Positions 5,785 to 11,694 of a stretch of DNA of 11,694 nucleotides are shown here, one piece after another. Under the pieces are notes generated by a model. It saw nothing but the letters and a program-made list of their open reading frames with translations. It did no database searches and was not told where the DNA came from. The first letter of the stretch is position 1; each line of letters starts with the position of its first letter. Source of the stretch: an uncultured Brevibacterium sp. (GTDB lineage Bacteria > Actinomycetota > Actinomycetes > Actinomycetales > Brevibacteriaceae); contig CABTZE010000054.1 of the NCBI GenBank assembly GCA_902489215.1, positions 1 through 11,694 on the forward strand. Direction: 5' to 3'. The position numbers were made by a program, and so were the translations under genes.

Positions 5785-7486
5785 GGTTCTGCGCATTGAG
5801 AACCTAGGGGTCATAAAAGCCGCCGAGGTGGAGCTCTCGCCCGGTCTGACAGTCGTCACGGGAGAAACCGGGGCCGGTAAGACGATGTTCGTCACCGCTC
5901 TTGACCTCCTGCTGGGCGCTCGCAGCGGCAGTCACGTTGTGCGTGCTGGAGAAGACAAAGCGGTTGTTGAGGGAATCTTCGATATCGACAACCACCCCGC
6001 AGTTGCTGAGCGAGTCGAAGACGCCGGCGGGGAGGCTGAAGGCGAACTCATCGTCACTCGGACAATTCCCGCGTCCGGTCGTGCTCGGGCAACCGCTGGC
6101 GGACGCACCGTTCCGGCCGGCCTGCTGTCAGACATCGGCCAGGAACTCGTATCCATGCACGGCCAGTCCGAGCAGATGACCCTGCGCAGCCGCACCCGGC
6201 AGCGCGAACTGCTCGACAGCTACGGCGGTGACGAACTTGCCAAGGTGCGCGATGCCTATTCCGCGGCCTATGCCAAGTGGACCTCCCTGAAAGAAGAGCA
6301 CGCCGAACTGACTGCCACCGCGACAGAACGGGCGCAGCGGATTGAGTTCCTGGAAAATGCGCTCGAAAAGATTGAGGAAGTCCGCCCGCTGGAGGGCGAA
6401 GACGCCGAATTGACGGCCCTTGCCAACCGGCTGGCCTCGGCTCACGAACTCAAAACCGCAGTCGCGGCGGCCCAGGCAGCACTCACGGGAGCCGACTGGG
6501 ACGACGCCGCCAACGCCGTCGACCAAGTCAACGCGGCCGCCTCACAGCTGAACCAGGCGGCTTCAGCGGATGAAACCCTGACGGAGCACGCCTCGGCTCT
6601 GACCGACCTGGGACTGCAGCTGTCAGACCGGGCAGCACAGCTGAGTGAATACCTGTCCGGCTTTGACGAGCTCGGCGAAAGGTCACTCGAAGACATCGAA
6701 CAGAGGCGCGCCGACCTCGGTTCCCTGTCCGCCTACGGTGAGGACACCTCGGCGGTTCTGGCGTTTGAAACACAGGCCGGTGCGGAACTCCTGCGGCTGC
6801 GCGAAGCCGGTGAAAGCCTCACAACAATGGATGCGCAAGTCGAAGCCGCCGAAGCGGACATGCTCGAGAAGGGCGCGCAGCTGACCGAGCAGCGGAAGAA
6901 GTCCGCGCACGGCTTTTCACAGGCTGTCGGTGCTGAACTCGCAGCGCTGTCCATGCCGAAGGCATCGATCACCTTCGAAATCGAAGAAGCCGAACCGGCC
7001 GCTCACGGCTGCGACGGTGTGTCGCTGCTGTTCGCCGCCCACTCATCGACCGTGCCCGGCGAAATCGGCAAACTCGCCTCCGGCGGTGAACTGTCGCGCG
7101 TCATGCTCGCCATTGAAGTGGTCATGGCCCGCAGCGTTACATTCCCGACCTTCGTCTTCGACGAGGTTGACGCCGGTGTCGGCGGCCGGGCCGCCATTGA
7201 AATCGGCCGTCGCCTGGCACAGCTGGCCCAGCATTCGCAGGTCATCGTCGTCACCCACCTGGCACAGGTCGCCGCATGGGCGGACAACCACGTCACGGTT
7301 GCCAAAGACGACGCCGGCGAAGGCGTCGTCTCCGGAGTGACCGTGCTCAGCCGGGACGAACGGGAACGCGAGCTGGCCCGCATGCTGTCGGGTCTGGCCG
7401 AATCCGATTCGGCGCGCGAACACGCAGACGAACTCCTCGCGATTGCCGCGCAGGAAAAATCCTCCTTCAGCGGCGTGAAAGAATAG
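5777..7486 (+). CDS. recN: RecN, SMC-like DNA repair ATPase
   Basis: A 569-residue RecN, the SMC-related ATPase that acts early in recombinational repair of double-strand breaks. The Walker A motif GETGAGKT is at 29-36. A long coiled-coil arm rich in Glu/Ala/Leu fills roughly residues 150-390. The ABC signature SGGELSR is at 435-441, and Walker B is FVFDEVDAGVGG (459-470) with D462/E463, followed by the VVTHLAQVAAWAD switch region. I chose the ATG at 5777 because MIEVLRIENLGVI is the normal RecN N-terminus. It overlaps the nadK stop by 8 nt and GGGGG (5766-5770) can serve as a weak Shine-Dalgarno. An ATG at 5705 would add 24 atypical residues inside nadK. The protein is complete. Confidence 0.96.
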   Translation: MIEVLRIENLGVIKAAEVELSPGLTVVTGETGAGKTMFVTALDLLLGARSGSHVVRAGEDKAVVEGIFDIDNHPAVAERVEDAGGEAEGELIVTRTIPASGRARATAGGRTVPAGLLSDIGQELVSMHGQSEQMTLRSRTRQRELLDSYGGDELAKVRDAYSAAYAKWTSLKEEHAELTATATERAQRIEFLENALEKIEEVRPLEGEDAELTALANRLASAHELKTAVAAAQAALTGADWDDAANAVDQVNAAASQLNQAASADETLTEHASALTDLGLQLSDRAAQLSEYLSGFDELGERSLEDIEQRRADLGSLSAYGEDTSAVLAFETQAGAELLRLREAGESLTTMDAQVEAAEADMLEKGAQLTEQRKKSAHGFSQAVGAELAALSMPKASITFEIEEAEPAAHGCDGVSLLFAAHSSTVPGEIGKLASGGELSRVMLAIEVVMARSVTFPTFVFDEVDAGVGGRAAIEIGRRLAQLAQHSQVIVVTHLAQVAAWADNHVTVAKDDAGEGVVSGVTVLSRDERERELARMLSGLAESDSAREHADELLAIAAQEKSSFSGVKE

Positions 7487-7490
7487 CCCC

Positions 7491-8321
7491 GTGGACACTG
7501 CAGAATCTGTTGAAAAAGGACACGGCGGGATCATCGCCGACCTCGTCGACGACATGGCGACATTCGTCCACGCTCATCCCGACCTCCTCTTCAGCGCGCT
7601 CGACCTGCCGGACATCCCCAAATCGATGTTCAAACGCCAAGCCCTGGTCGTATCCGCCGGATACAACTACAAAGAGGACTTGGCAATGCTCAAGTCCTAC
7701 ATTCGGGAATACCGTCCGCTGCTCATCGGCGTTGACGCAGGCGCCGATGCCCTGCTCGAGGCCGGTCATCGCCCCGACATTGTGATCGGCAACCTCGACG
7801 CCGTGGGAGATTCGCCGCTTCTGTCCGGTGCAGTACTCATTGCTCACTACGGTCCAGATCGCCCGGCCGAAGGCATCCAGCGTTTGGAAAAAGAGGGGCT
7901 GCACTACGACGTTCTGAAAACCGCCGGAACCAATGAAGATGCCGGCCTGCTGCTGGCGGACGCCCTCGGTGCGCCGCTCATCGTGTCCGTGGGCTCACCG
8001 GCCGTCATCGAATACGCCCACGCCGGTGCTGAAAACCAGCCCTCGGCGTATGTGGTCCGCATGATCCTCGGTTCGCGCGTCGTCGACGCCAAGGGCGTGT
8101 CGCTGCTCTACCGGCAGCGCGCCGGGTCCTGGCAGCTGCTGGTGCTGGCACTGGCTGGTCTGCTGGCGCTCGCCGCAGCCCTGGCGGCAACCGAATCCGG
8201 CCGCCTGCTGCTTGAGCTCATCGCCGCCCAGTTCGACGGCTTATTCGGGCTCTTCGGAGGCGAGGGTCCGCAGACCGACGCCCTTCTTGACACCCACCTA
8301 CCGTCCGTTATCCAAGGCTGA
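7491..8321 (+). CDS. steA: SteA-like envelope/cell-separation protein, N-terminally short
   Basis: This 276-residue protein aligns by eye with the C-terminal two thirds of Rv1697/SteA. Shared stretches include FIREY-type LKSYIREYRPLLIGVDAGAD (68-86), GHRPDIVIG (92-100), the AGTNEDAGLLLAD region (145-156), and VVDAKGVSLLYR (197-208). A single membrane helix (~214-234) follows, with a short hydrophobic tail. The core resembles the thiamin pyrophosphokinase fold but it is not thought to be that enzyme. In Corynebacterium glutamicum SteA works with SteB in the RipC-FtsEX cell-separation pathway. The usual N-terminal ~110-120 residues are missing. GTG 7491 is the only start, because an in-frame TGA lies at 7476-7478 inside the end of recN. 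It starts 4 nt after recN with no good Shine-Dalgarno, so it is probably coupled. steB follows 6 nt later. Confidence 0.87.
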   Translation: MDTAESVEKGHGGIIADLVDDMATFVHAHPDLLFSALDLPDIPKSMFKRQALVVSAGYNYKEDLAMLKSYIREYRPLLIGVDAGADALLEAGHRPDIVIGNLDAVGDSPLLSGAVLIAHYGPDRPAEGIQRLEKEGLHYDVLKTAGTNEDAGLLLADALGAPLIVSVGSPAVIEYAHAGAENQPSAYVVRMILGSRVVDAKGVSLLYRQRAGSWQLLVLALAGLLALAAALAATESGRLLLELIAAQFDGLFGLFGGEGPQTDALLDTHLPSVIQG

Positions 8322-8327
8322 GAACCC

Positions 8328-9248
8328 GTGATCGACTTCCGCTACCACCTGGTTTCCCTGTTTTCGGTGTTCCTGGCGCTGGCCGTTGGGATTGTGCTGG
8401 GCGCAGGCCCCCTCAAGGCGCCCATCGGCCAGTCCCTGCAGGACCAAGTGCAGGCACTGCGCGAGGACCGTGACAACCTGCGCGGCGATCTCGATAAGAG
8501 CCGTGAGGAAACCAGCAGTCTCAACGAGTTCGTCGAAGCGAACGCACCGGACCTCATCAACGGCAAACTGCGCGGCCGCACCATTGCGATCATCCGTGCC
8601 GAAGAGGCTGCCGGCGCAGATGTGCGCGGTCTCGAAGAGCAGCTGAGGGCGGCGGGCGCAGAAGTTGCAGACGGCGGCACCCTCACCAAGACGACGTTTT
8701 CAGCGGCAGACCCGCAGGGCGACCTGGTCGAGAAGCTGCGCGAACACGTGGATGAGGGGCTTCAGGACCCGGCACAGGCAGTTGCTGGAGCACTGACCGA
8801 AGTGTGGGGTGTCGGCAGCAAAGCCGACTCCCTGTCAGAACAGGAAGCAGAAGACGTCCTGAAGATCCTACGCGACCACGGCCGGATCACCGGCGGCAAG
8901 GCAGGCAAAGTCGACGCGCTTGTCTTTGTCGCGGGCGAAGGGACCGCTGTGGCACAGCCATCCGAAGATGAAACAGCTGAACCCGCTGAGGACACTGACG
9001 ATTACGTGGAAGCGGTCCGCGAAATGCAGGGCACACTGCCGCTTGTTGTGGCAGGTCCGCTGGGCGACGGCGGACTGGTCCACCAGCTGAGCTCAAACCG
9101 CACGGGAACGACCGTCGACGGCATTGAAACCAGCGCGGGAGCTGTCATCACGGTCTTGGCGACAGCTGACCTGATCGACGGCGGCAAACCCGCCGCCTAC
9201 GGCTTCGGACAGCGCGCCGAAGAACTCTACCCAGGTATGAAGAAGTAG
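8328..9248 (+). CDS. steB: SteB/MctB-like membrane protein with periplasmic coiled coil
   Basis: A 306-residue protein starting MIDFRYHLVSLFSVFLALAV, the diagnostic N-terminus of the MctB/SteB family (DUF3186). One membrane helix lies at ~7-27, then a coiled coil at ~36-72 (SLQDQVQALREDRDN and onward), then a large extracytoplasmic alpha/beta domain. A Glu/Asp/Ala-rich insert (PSEDETAEPAEDTDDY) lies late in the domain. Two roles are known for the family: M. tuberculosis Rv1698/MctB limits copper accumulation, and C. glutamicum SteB partners SteA in septal peptidoglycan cleavage. Adjacency to the SteA-like gene favours the latter here, but the sequence does not decide. The family label "copper transporter" should not be taken literally for a single-span protein. 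GTG start; AAGG at 8314-8317 is a weak ribosome site. Complete. Confidence 0.9.
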   Translation: MIDFRYHLVSLFSVFLALAVGIVLGAGPLKAPIGQSLQDQVQALREDRDNLRGDLDKSREETSSLNEFVEANAPDLINGKLRGRTIAIIRAEEAAGADVRGLEEQLRAAGAEVADGGTLTKTTFSAADPQGDLVEKLREHVDEGLQDPAQAVAGALTEVWGVGSKADSLSEQEAEDVLKILRDHGRITGGKAGKVDALVFVAGEGTAVAQPSEDETAEPAEDTDDYVEAVREMQGTLPLVVAGPLGDGGLVHQLSSNRTGTTVDGIETSAGAVITVLATADLIDGGKPAAYGFGQRAEELYPGMKK

Positions 9249-9262
9249 TCTTGGAAGGGAAG

Positions 9263-9268
9263 AAGGAG
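9263..9268 (+). promoter_or_regulatory. Ribosome binding site deciding the glycosyltransferase-like gene start
   Basis: AAGGAG lies 6 nt before GTG 9275. An in-frame TTG at 9251 sits only 2 nt after the steB stop, has no ribosome site and would add eight residues (MEGKKELH) that are in fact encoded by the Shine-Dalgarno region. The GTG is therefore preferred. Confidence 0.8.
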
Positions 9269-9274
9269 TTACAC

Positions 9275-10378
9275 GTGACCGACACGCTAGCCCCGCAGAA
9301 GCGCATTCTGCATGTTCTGACCGAGGCGTCTTCGCCTATCGCCGACACCGCCGCAACCATCATCGCCGGCCAACTCGAACGCGGGTACCGGGTTGCGGTT
9401 GCTTCGCGGCCAGAGGTCTTTCAGGCGCTGAGCGCCCGGCACCCGCAGCTGCGGCACATCGACATTCCCGCCCGACCGTCAGCGTTTGACCTGTCAGCCG
9501 GCACCTCGGCATTTCGCCTGCACAAGATCTACCGGCACATTGATGTCGTCCACGCCCACGGTCGGCACGCGGCCGTGCTTGCTGGCCTCGGTCTGACCGG
9601 TCTGCCCACCAGGATGCACCCGCCGATCATCGCAACCGTCGGCCGTGACGAAGACGATTCCCTCTTCGGCGCGCAGCACTCGATCGTCGCCCGTACGGCA
9701 ACCGCAGTTCTCGGGACGACCGAACGGGTTGTGGCCGACTACGAGGACGACGTCGCAGTCGTTGAGCGCGCCCAGCTTGTGCGCACCGACGATCAGGGTT
9801 TCCCGCGTCCGAACGTGTCTGCTAAGAAGATGCGCCGCCGCCTGTCTGCCGATGACGGCCGCATGGTCATCGCCGTGCCGATCGAAGCAAAGGACACCGC
9901 GGAACTCACCGCGGTGGTCGAAGCGATTGTCGCGCTTGACAAGACCCAATCCGACCGCCGCTGGAGGGTGGTCTTCACCGGTCGCGGCGGCGCCCGCTCA
10001 CACCTCGAGAAGCTCTCCCACGCACTGGACTATGTCACCGTTGCCGCACCGTCGGACGCCGTCAACGTCGTGAACGCCGCAGACATCGTCATTGCCTCAG
10101 CCCGCATGACGGGACTGGATTCGGACGACGTCATGAACGTCGGCAAGGCCACCATTGTGGTCGGCAATGAGCGCCTGGCCAGGGCCTACGGACCGCACGC
10201 CACGGTCGCGAACACGGCAGACGAAATCGGGCAGGCAATTGCGCGCTACGCGGGTGGCCCAGCCGATCGAATCAGTGACGGCTTCGCACTTCGCAAGCGC
10301 GTCCGCAGCGGCAACCGGGACCACCTGGTGGAAACGCTGCTGGAACTCTACGCGTACGCCGAGACCCTCAATGCCTGA
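9275..10378 (+). CDS. Glycosyltransferase-like GT-B protein, probably catalytically divergent
   Basis: A 367-residue soluble protein with GT-B (GT4-like) architecture. The N-terminal Rossmann half runs RILHVLTEASSPIADTAAT (10-28), then LERGYRVAVAS, then DVVHAHGRHAAVLAGL (90-105), a typical GT4 donor/acceptor strand. The C-terminal half has RVVFTGRGGARSHLEKL (231-247), where GT4 enzymes have the G-x-G-x-E/R loop, then NAADIVIASARMTGLDSDDVMNVGKA. In active GT4 enzymes this last place carries an EGFG...E-type pair of glutamates binding the nucleotide sugar; here I see neither. It may be inactive, use another donor, or be structural. It follows steB by 26 nt with its own Shine-Dalgarno and overlaps the Nudix gene by 8 nt. 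It occupies the slot held by pyrG in mycobacteria. Function not assigned. Confidence 0.75.
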   Translation: MTDTLAPQKRILHVLTEASSPIADTAATIIAGQLERGYRVAVASRPEVFQALSARHPQLRHIDIPARPSAFDLSAGTSAFRLHKIYRHIDVVHAHGRHAAVLAGLGLTGLPTRMHPPIIATVGRDEDDSLFGAQHSIVARTATAVLGTTERVVADYEDDVAVVERAQLVRTDDQGFPRPNVSAKKMRRRLSADDGRMVIAVPIEAKDTAELTAVVEAIVALDKTQSDRRWRVVFTGRGGARSHLEKLSHALDYVTVAAPSDAVNVVNAADIVIASARMTGLDSDDVMNVGKATIVVGNERLARAYGPHATVANTADEIGQAIARYAGGPADRISDGFALRKRVRSGNRDHLVETLLELYAYAETLNA

Positions 10379-11006
10379 ACGACCACAGCTGGCTGATCAG
10401 CTGGTCGACTATCCGGCTCGCGGGCGGGAAGTCGTTTTTCGCGGTGCCGTGTGGAACGTGTGCCGAGAAACGGTCGACCTACCGGAAGCGGCGGGCCTGA
10501 CGCGGGACTTCGTCGACCACACGGGAGCCGTCGGCATTGCCGCAGTCGATGACGACGACCGGATCCTCCTCATTCAGCAGTACCGGCACCCCGTCCGTCA
10601 GCGAGATTGGGAGATTCCAGCCGGCCTGCTTGACGTGCAGGGCGAAGATCCGCTGGTTGCCGCACAGCGCGAACTGAGTGAAGAAGCCGACCTCCAGGCT
10701 GGCTCCTGGGCGGTTCTTGCCGACCAGCTCAGCTCGCCCGGCGGGCTGAGCGAAGTTCTGCGCATCTACCTGGCCCGTGATCTGGCTGAAGACACCTCGG
10801 ACTTTGTCCGTGAAGGCGAAGAGGCCGGTCTCGTGTTGCGCTGGACCCCGCTCGACGAAGCATTCGATGCGGTCCGCGAGGGCCGGATCGGCAACGCCAC
10901 CGCCCAGCTGGCCATTCTGCACGCCCACGCATCGCGCGCCGGCGGCTGGTCCGGTCTGCGGCCGGCTGACTGCGCGTGGCCCGCGTACCGACACCTGCAC
11001 GGCTGA
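10371..11006 (+). CDS. Nudix hydrolase, ADP-ribose pyrophosphatase-like
   Basis: A 211-residue Nudix hydrolase matching Rv1700, the ADP-ribose pyrophosphatase of M. tuberculosis, which cleaves ADP-ribose to AMP and ribose-5-phosphate. The substrate-side segment ILLIQQYRHPVRQRDWEIPAG (65-85) is typical of ADPRases. The Nudix box runs from G85 to L108, with R100-E101 and the metal-binding pair E104-E105. It has the extra residue in the first half seen in Rv1700, and Asp107 where a Gly is usual. SSPGGLSEVLRIYLARDL follows, as in the family. ATG 10371 is chosen because it overlaps the preceding stop (ATGCCTGA) and the reading frame upstream is internal to the glycosyltransferase-like gene; the ~72 extra residues from 10155 are shadow. 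xerD starts one base after its stop. Confidence 0.92.
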   Translation: MPERPQLADQLVDYPARGREVVFRGAVWNVCRETVDLPEAAGLTRDFVDHTGAVGIAAVDDDDRILLIQQYRHPVRQRDWEIPAGLLDVQGEDPLVAAQRELSEEADLQAGSWAVLADQLSSPGGLSEVLRIYLARDLAEDTSDFVREGEEAGLVLRWTPLDEAFDAVREGRIGNATAQLAILHAHASRAGGWSGLRPADCAWPAYRHLHG

Positions 11007-11007
11007 T

Positions 11008-11694
11008 ATGGCCAGGCGAGGAGCCCAGCTGCTCCCGGACGGTGTACCGCGCGCCCTGCGGCAACCCGTCGAGGAGTACCTGACGATGCTGCGCCTGGAG
11101 CGCGGTCTGGCACAGAACACCATCGACGGCTACGCCCGGGATCTGGCTGACTATCTGCGGTTTCTCCAAGACGAGGGGCTGAATGACTTCGCACAGGTCG
11201 ATCCCGAGGTGGTGCGCCGGTATTCGGAAATTCTCGCCGAAAGGGGAGCTGCGGCATCGTCACGGGCCCGCGCCCTGTCCGCCCTGCGCAGGTTCCACGC
11301 TTTCTATGCGGCTGAAGCGGCCGGCAGGGTCGACCCGACCGTCGACGTGCAGCTGCCGAAGGACATCAGCCGACTGCCGAAGGCGCTGACAGTCTTCGAA
11401 GTCGAATCGATGATTGCCGCGACCGCGGGCGATGATCCGGTGAGTCTGCGCGCGAAGGCTCTTCTGGAAATGCTGTACGCAACCGGCGCGCGCATCAGCG
11501 AAGCGGTCGGTGTCGACATTGACGACCTCGACCTTGACGGCGGTGCTGTGCGCCTGTACGGAAAGGGCAGCAAAGAGAGGATCGTGCCCCTGGGCAGTCA
11601 CGCAGCTGACGCGCTCGGCGCCTGGCTGACCCGCGGGCGGACTGCTTTCAGCCGCGGCACCACCGCGGCCGTATTCATCAACCAGAGGGGCGGG
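11008..11694 (+). CDS. xerD: XerD-family site-specific tyrosine recombinase, 3' end cut by window
   Basis: The frame from ATG 11008 is open to the last base, giving 229 residues of a normally ~300-residue recombinase. XerD with XerC resolves chromosome dimers at dif near the terminus. The N-terminal SAM-like DNA-binding domain spans ~20-105 (VEEYLTMLRLERGLAQNTI, YARDLADYLRFL). The catalytic domain begins near 125 with LTVFEVESMI. The first catalytic Arg is R162 (YATGARISE) and the beta-hairpin Lys is K186 (YGKGSKER); their spacing of 24 equals that of E. coli XerD. The His-x-x-Arg, second His/Trp and nucleophile Tyr lie beyond the window. Its start is one base after the Nudix stop, without a clear Shine-Dalgarno. 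Assignment to XerD rather than XerC rests mainly on the locus (Rv1701). Confidence 0.92.
   Translation, partial: MARRGAQLLPDGVPRALRQPVEEYLTMLRLERGLAQNTIDGYARDLADYLRFLQDEGLNDFAQVDPEVVRRYSEILAERGAAASSRARALSALRRFHAFYAAEAAGRVDPTVDVQLPKDISRLPKALTVFEVESMIAATAGDDPVSLRAKALLEMLYATGARISEAVGVDIDDLDLDGGAVRLYGKGSKERIVPLGSHAADALGAWLTRGRTAFSRGTTAAVFINQRGG

Noticed and set aside
8328..9248. Calling this gene a copper transporter
   Set aside because: One membrane helix and a soluble domain cannot form a transporter alone. The label comes from the copper phenotype of M. tuberculosis MctB; here the SteA neighbour favours a SteB-type role.
10155..10370. Upstream extension of the Nudix gene by 72 residues
   Set aside because: It is an out-of-frame reading of the glycosyltransferase-like gene. 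The ATG at 10371 overlaps that gene's stop in the usual coupled manner and gives the normal family length.

Overview
The window looks like chromosomal DNA of a high-GC Gram-positive bacterium (Actinomycetota). GC is roughly 60% by eye. Gene order closely follows a conserved actinobacterial locus recalled from Mycobacterium tuberculosis: Rv1691, Rv1692, Rv1693, tlyA, nadK/ppnK, recN, steA-like Rv1697, mctB/steB-like Rv1698, pyrG, Nudix Rv1700, xerD. I cannot name the genus from sequence alone.

Region 1 (1-221) is the 3' part of a 5S rRNA gene, so the window starts at the tail of an rRNA operon. It is followed by a long hairpin (106-176) that is the likely rRNA operon terminator. Region 2 (222-1238) is a single nitronate monooxygenase-type flavoprotein. 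Its start has no visible Shine-Dalgarno and an in-frame stop only 10 nt upstream, so it may be translated leaderless. Region 3 is a 68-nt gap (1239-1306) that should hold the promoter of what follows.

Region 4 (1307 to the window end) is one tightly packed, all plus-strand gene train. No gap in it exceeds 26 nt, and several start/stop pairs overlap by 4 or 8 nt. The order is: a helical-repeat protein with a basic N-terminus and an acidic C-terminus; a HAD phosphatase of the glycerol-3-phosphate phosphatase type; a 59-residue conserved small protein; the rRNA 2'-O-methyltransferase TlyA; NAD kinase; the DNA repair ATPase RecN; a short SteA-like protein; a SteB/MctB-like membrane protein; a degenerate GT-B glycosyltransferase-like protein; a Nudix hydrolase; and XerD, cut by the window edge.

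The train joins ribosome modification (tlyA), cofactor supply (nadK), DNA repair and chromosome resolution (recN, xerD), phosphate ester and nucleotide-sugar cleanup (HAD, Nudix), and an envelope/cell-separation pair (steA-steB). Three departures from the textbook locus stand out. SteA lacks the roughly 110-120 residue N-terminal region of its mycobacterial relative. pyrG is absent between the SteB and Nudix genes. The gene found in that place is a glycosyltransferase-like protein without the usual GT4 catalytic glutamates. I found no mobile element, CRISPR array, tRNA or clearly novel defence system.
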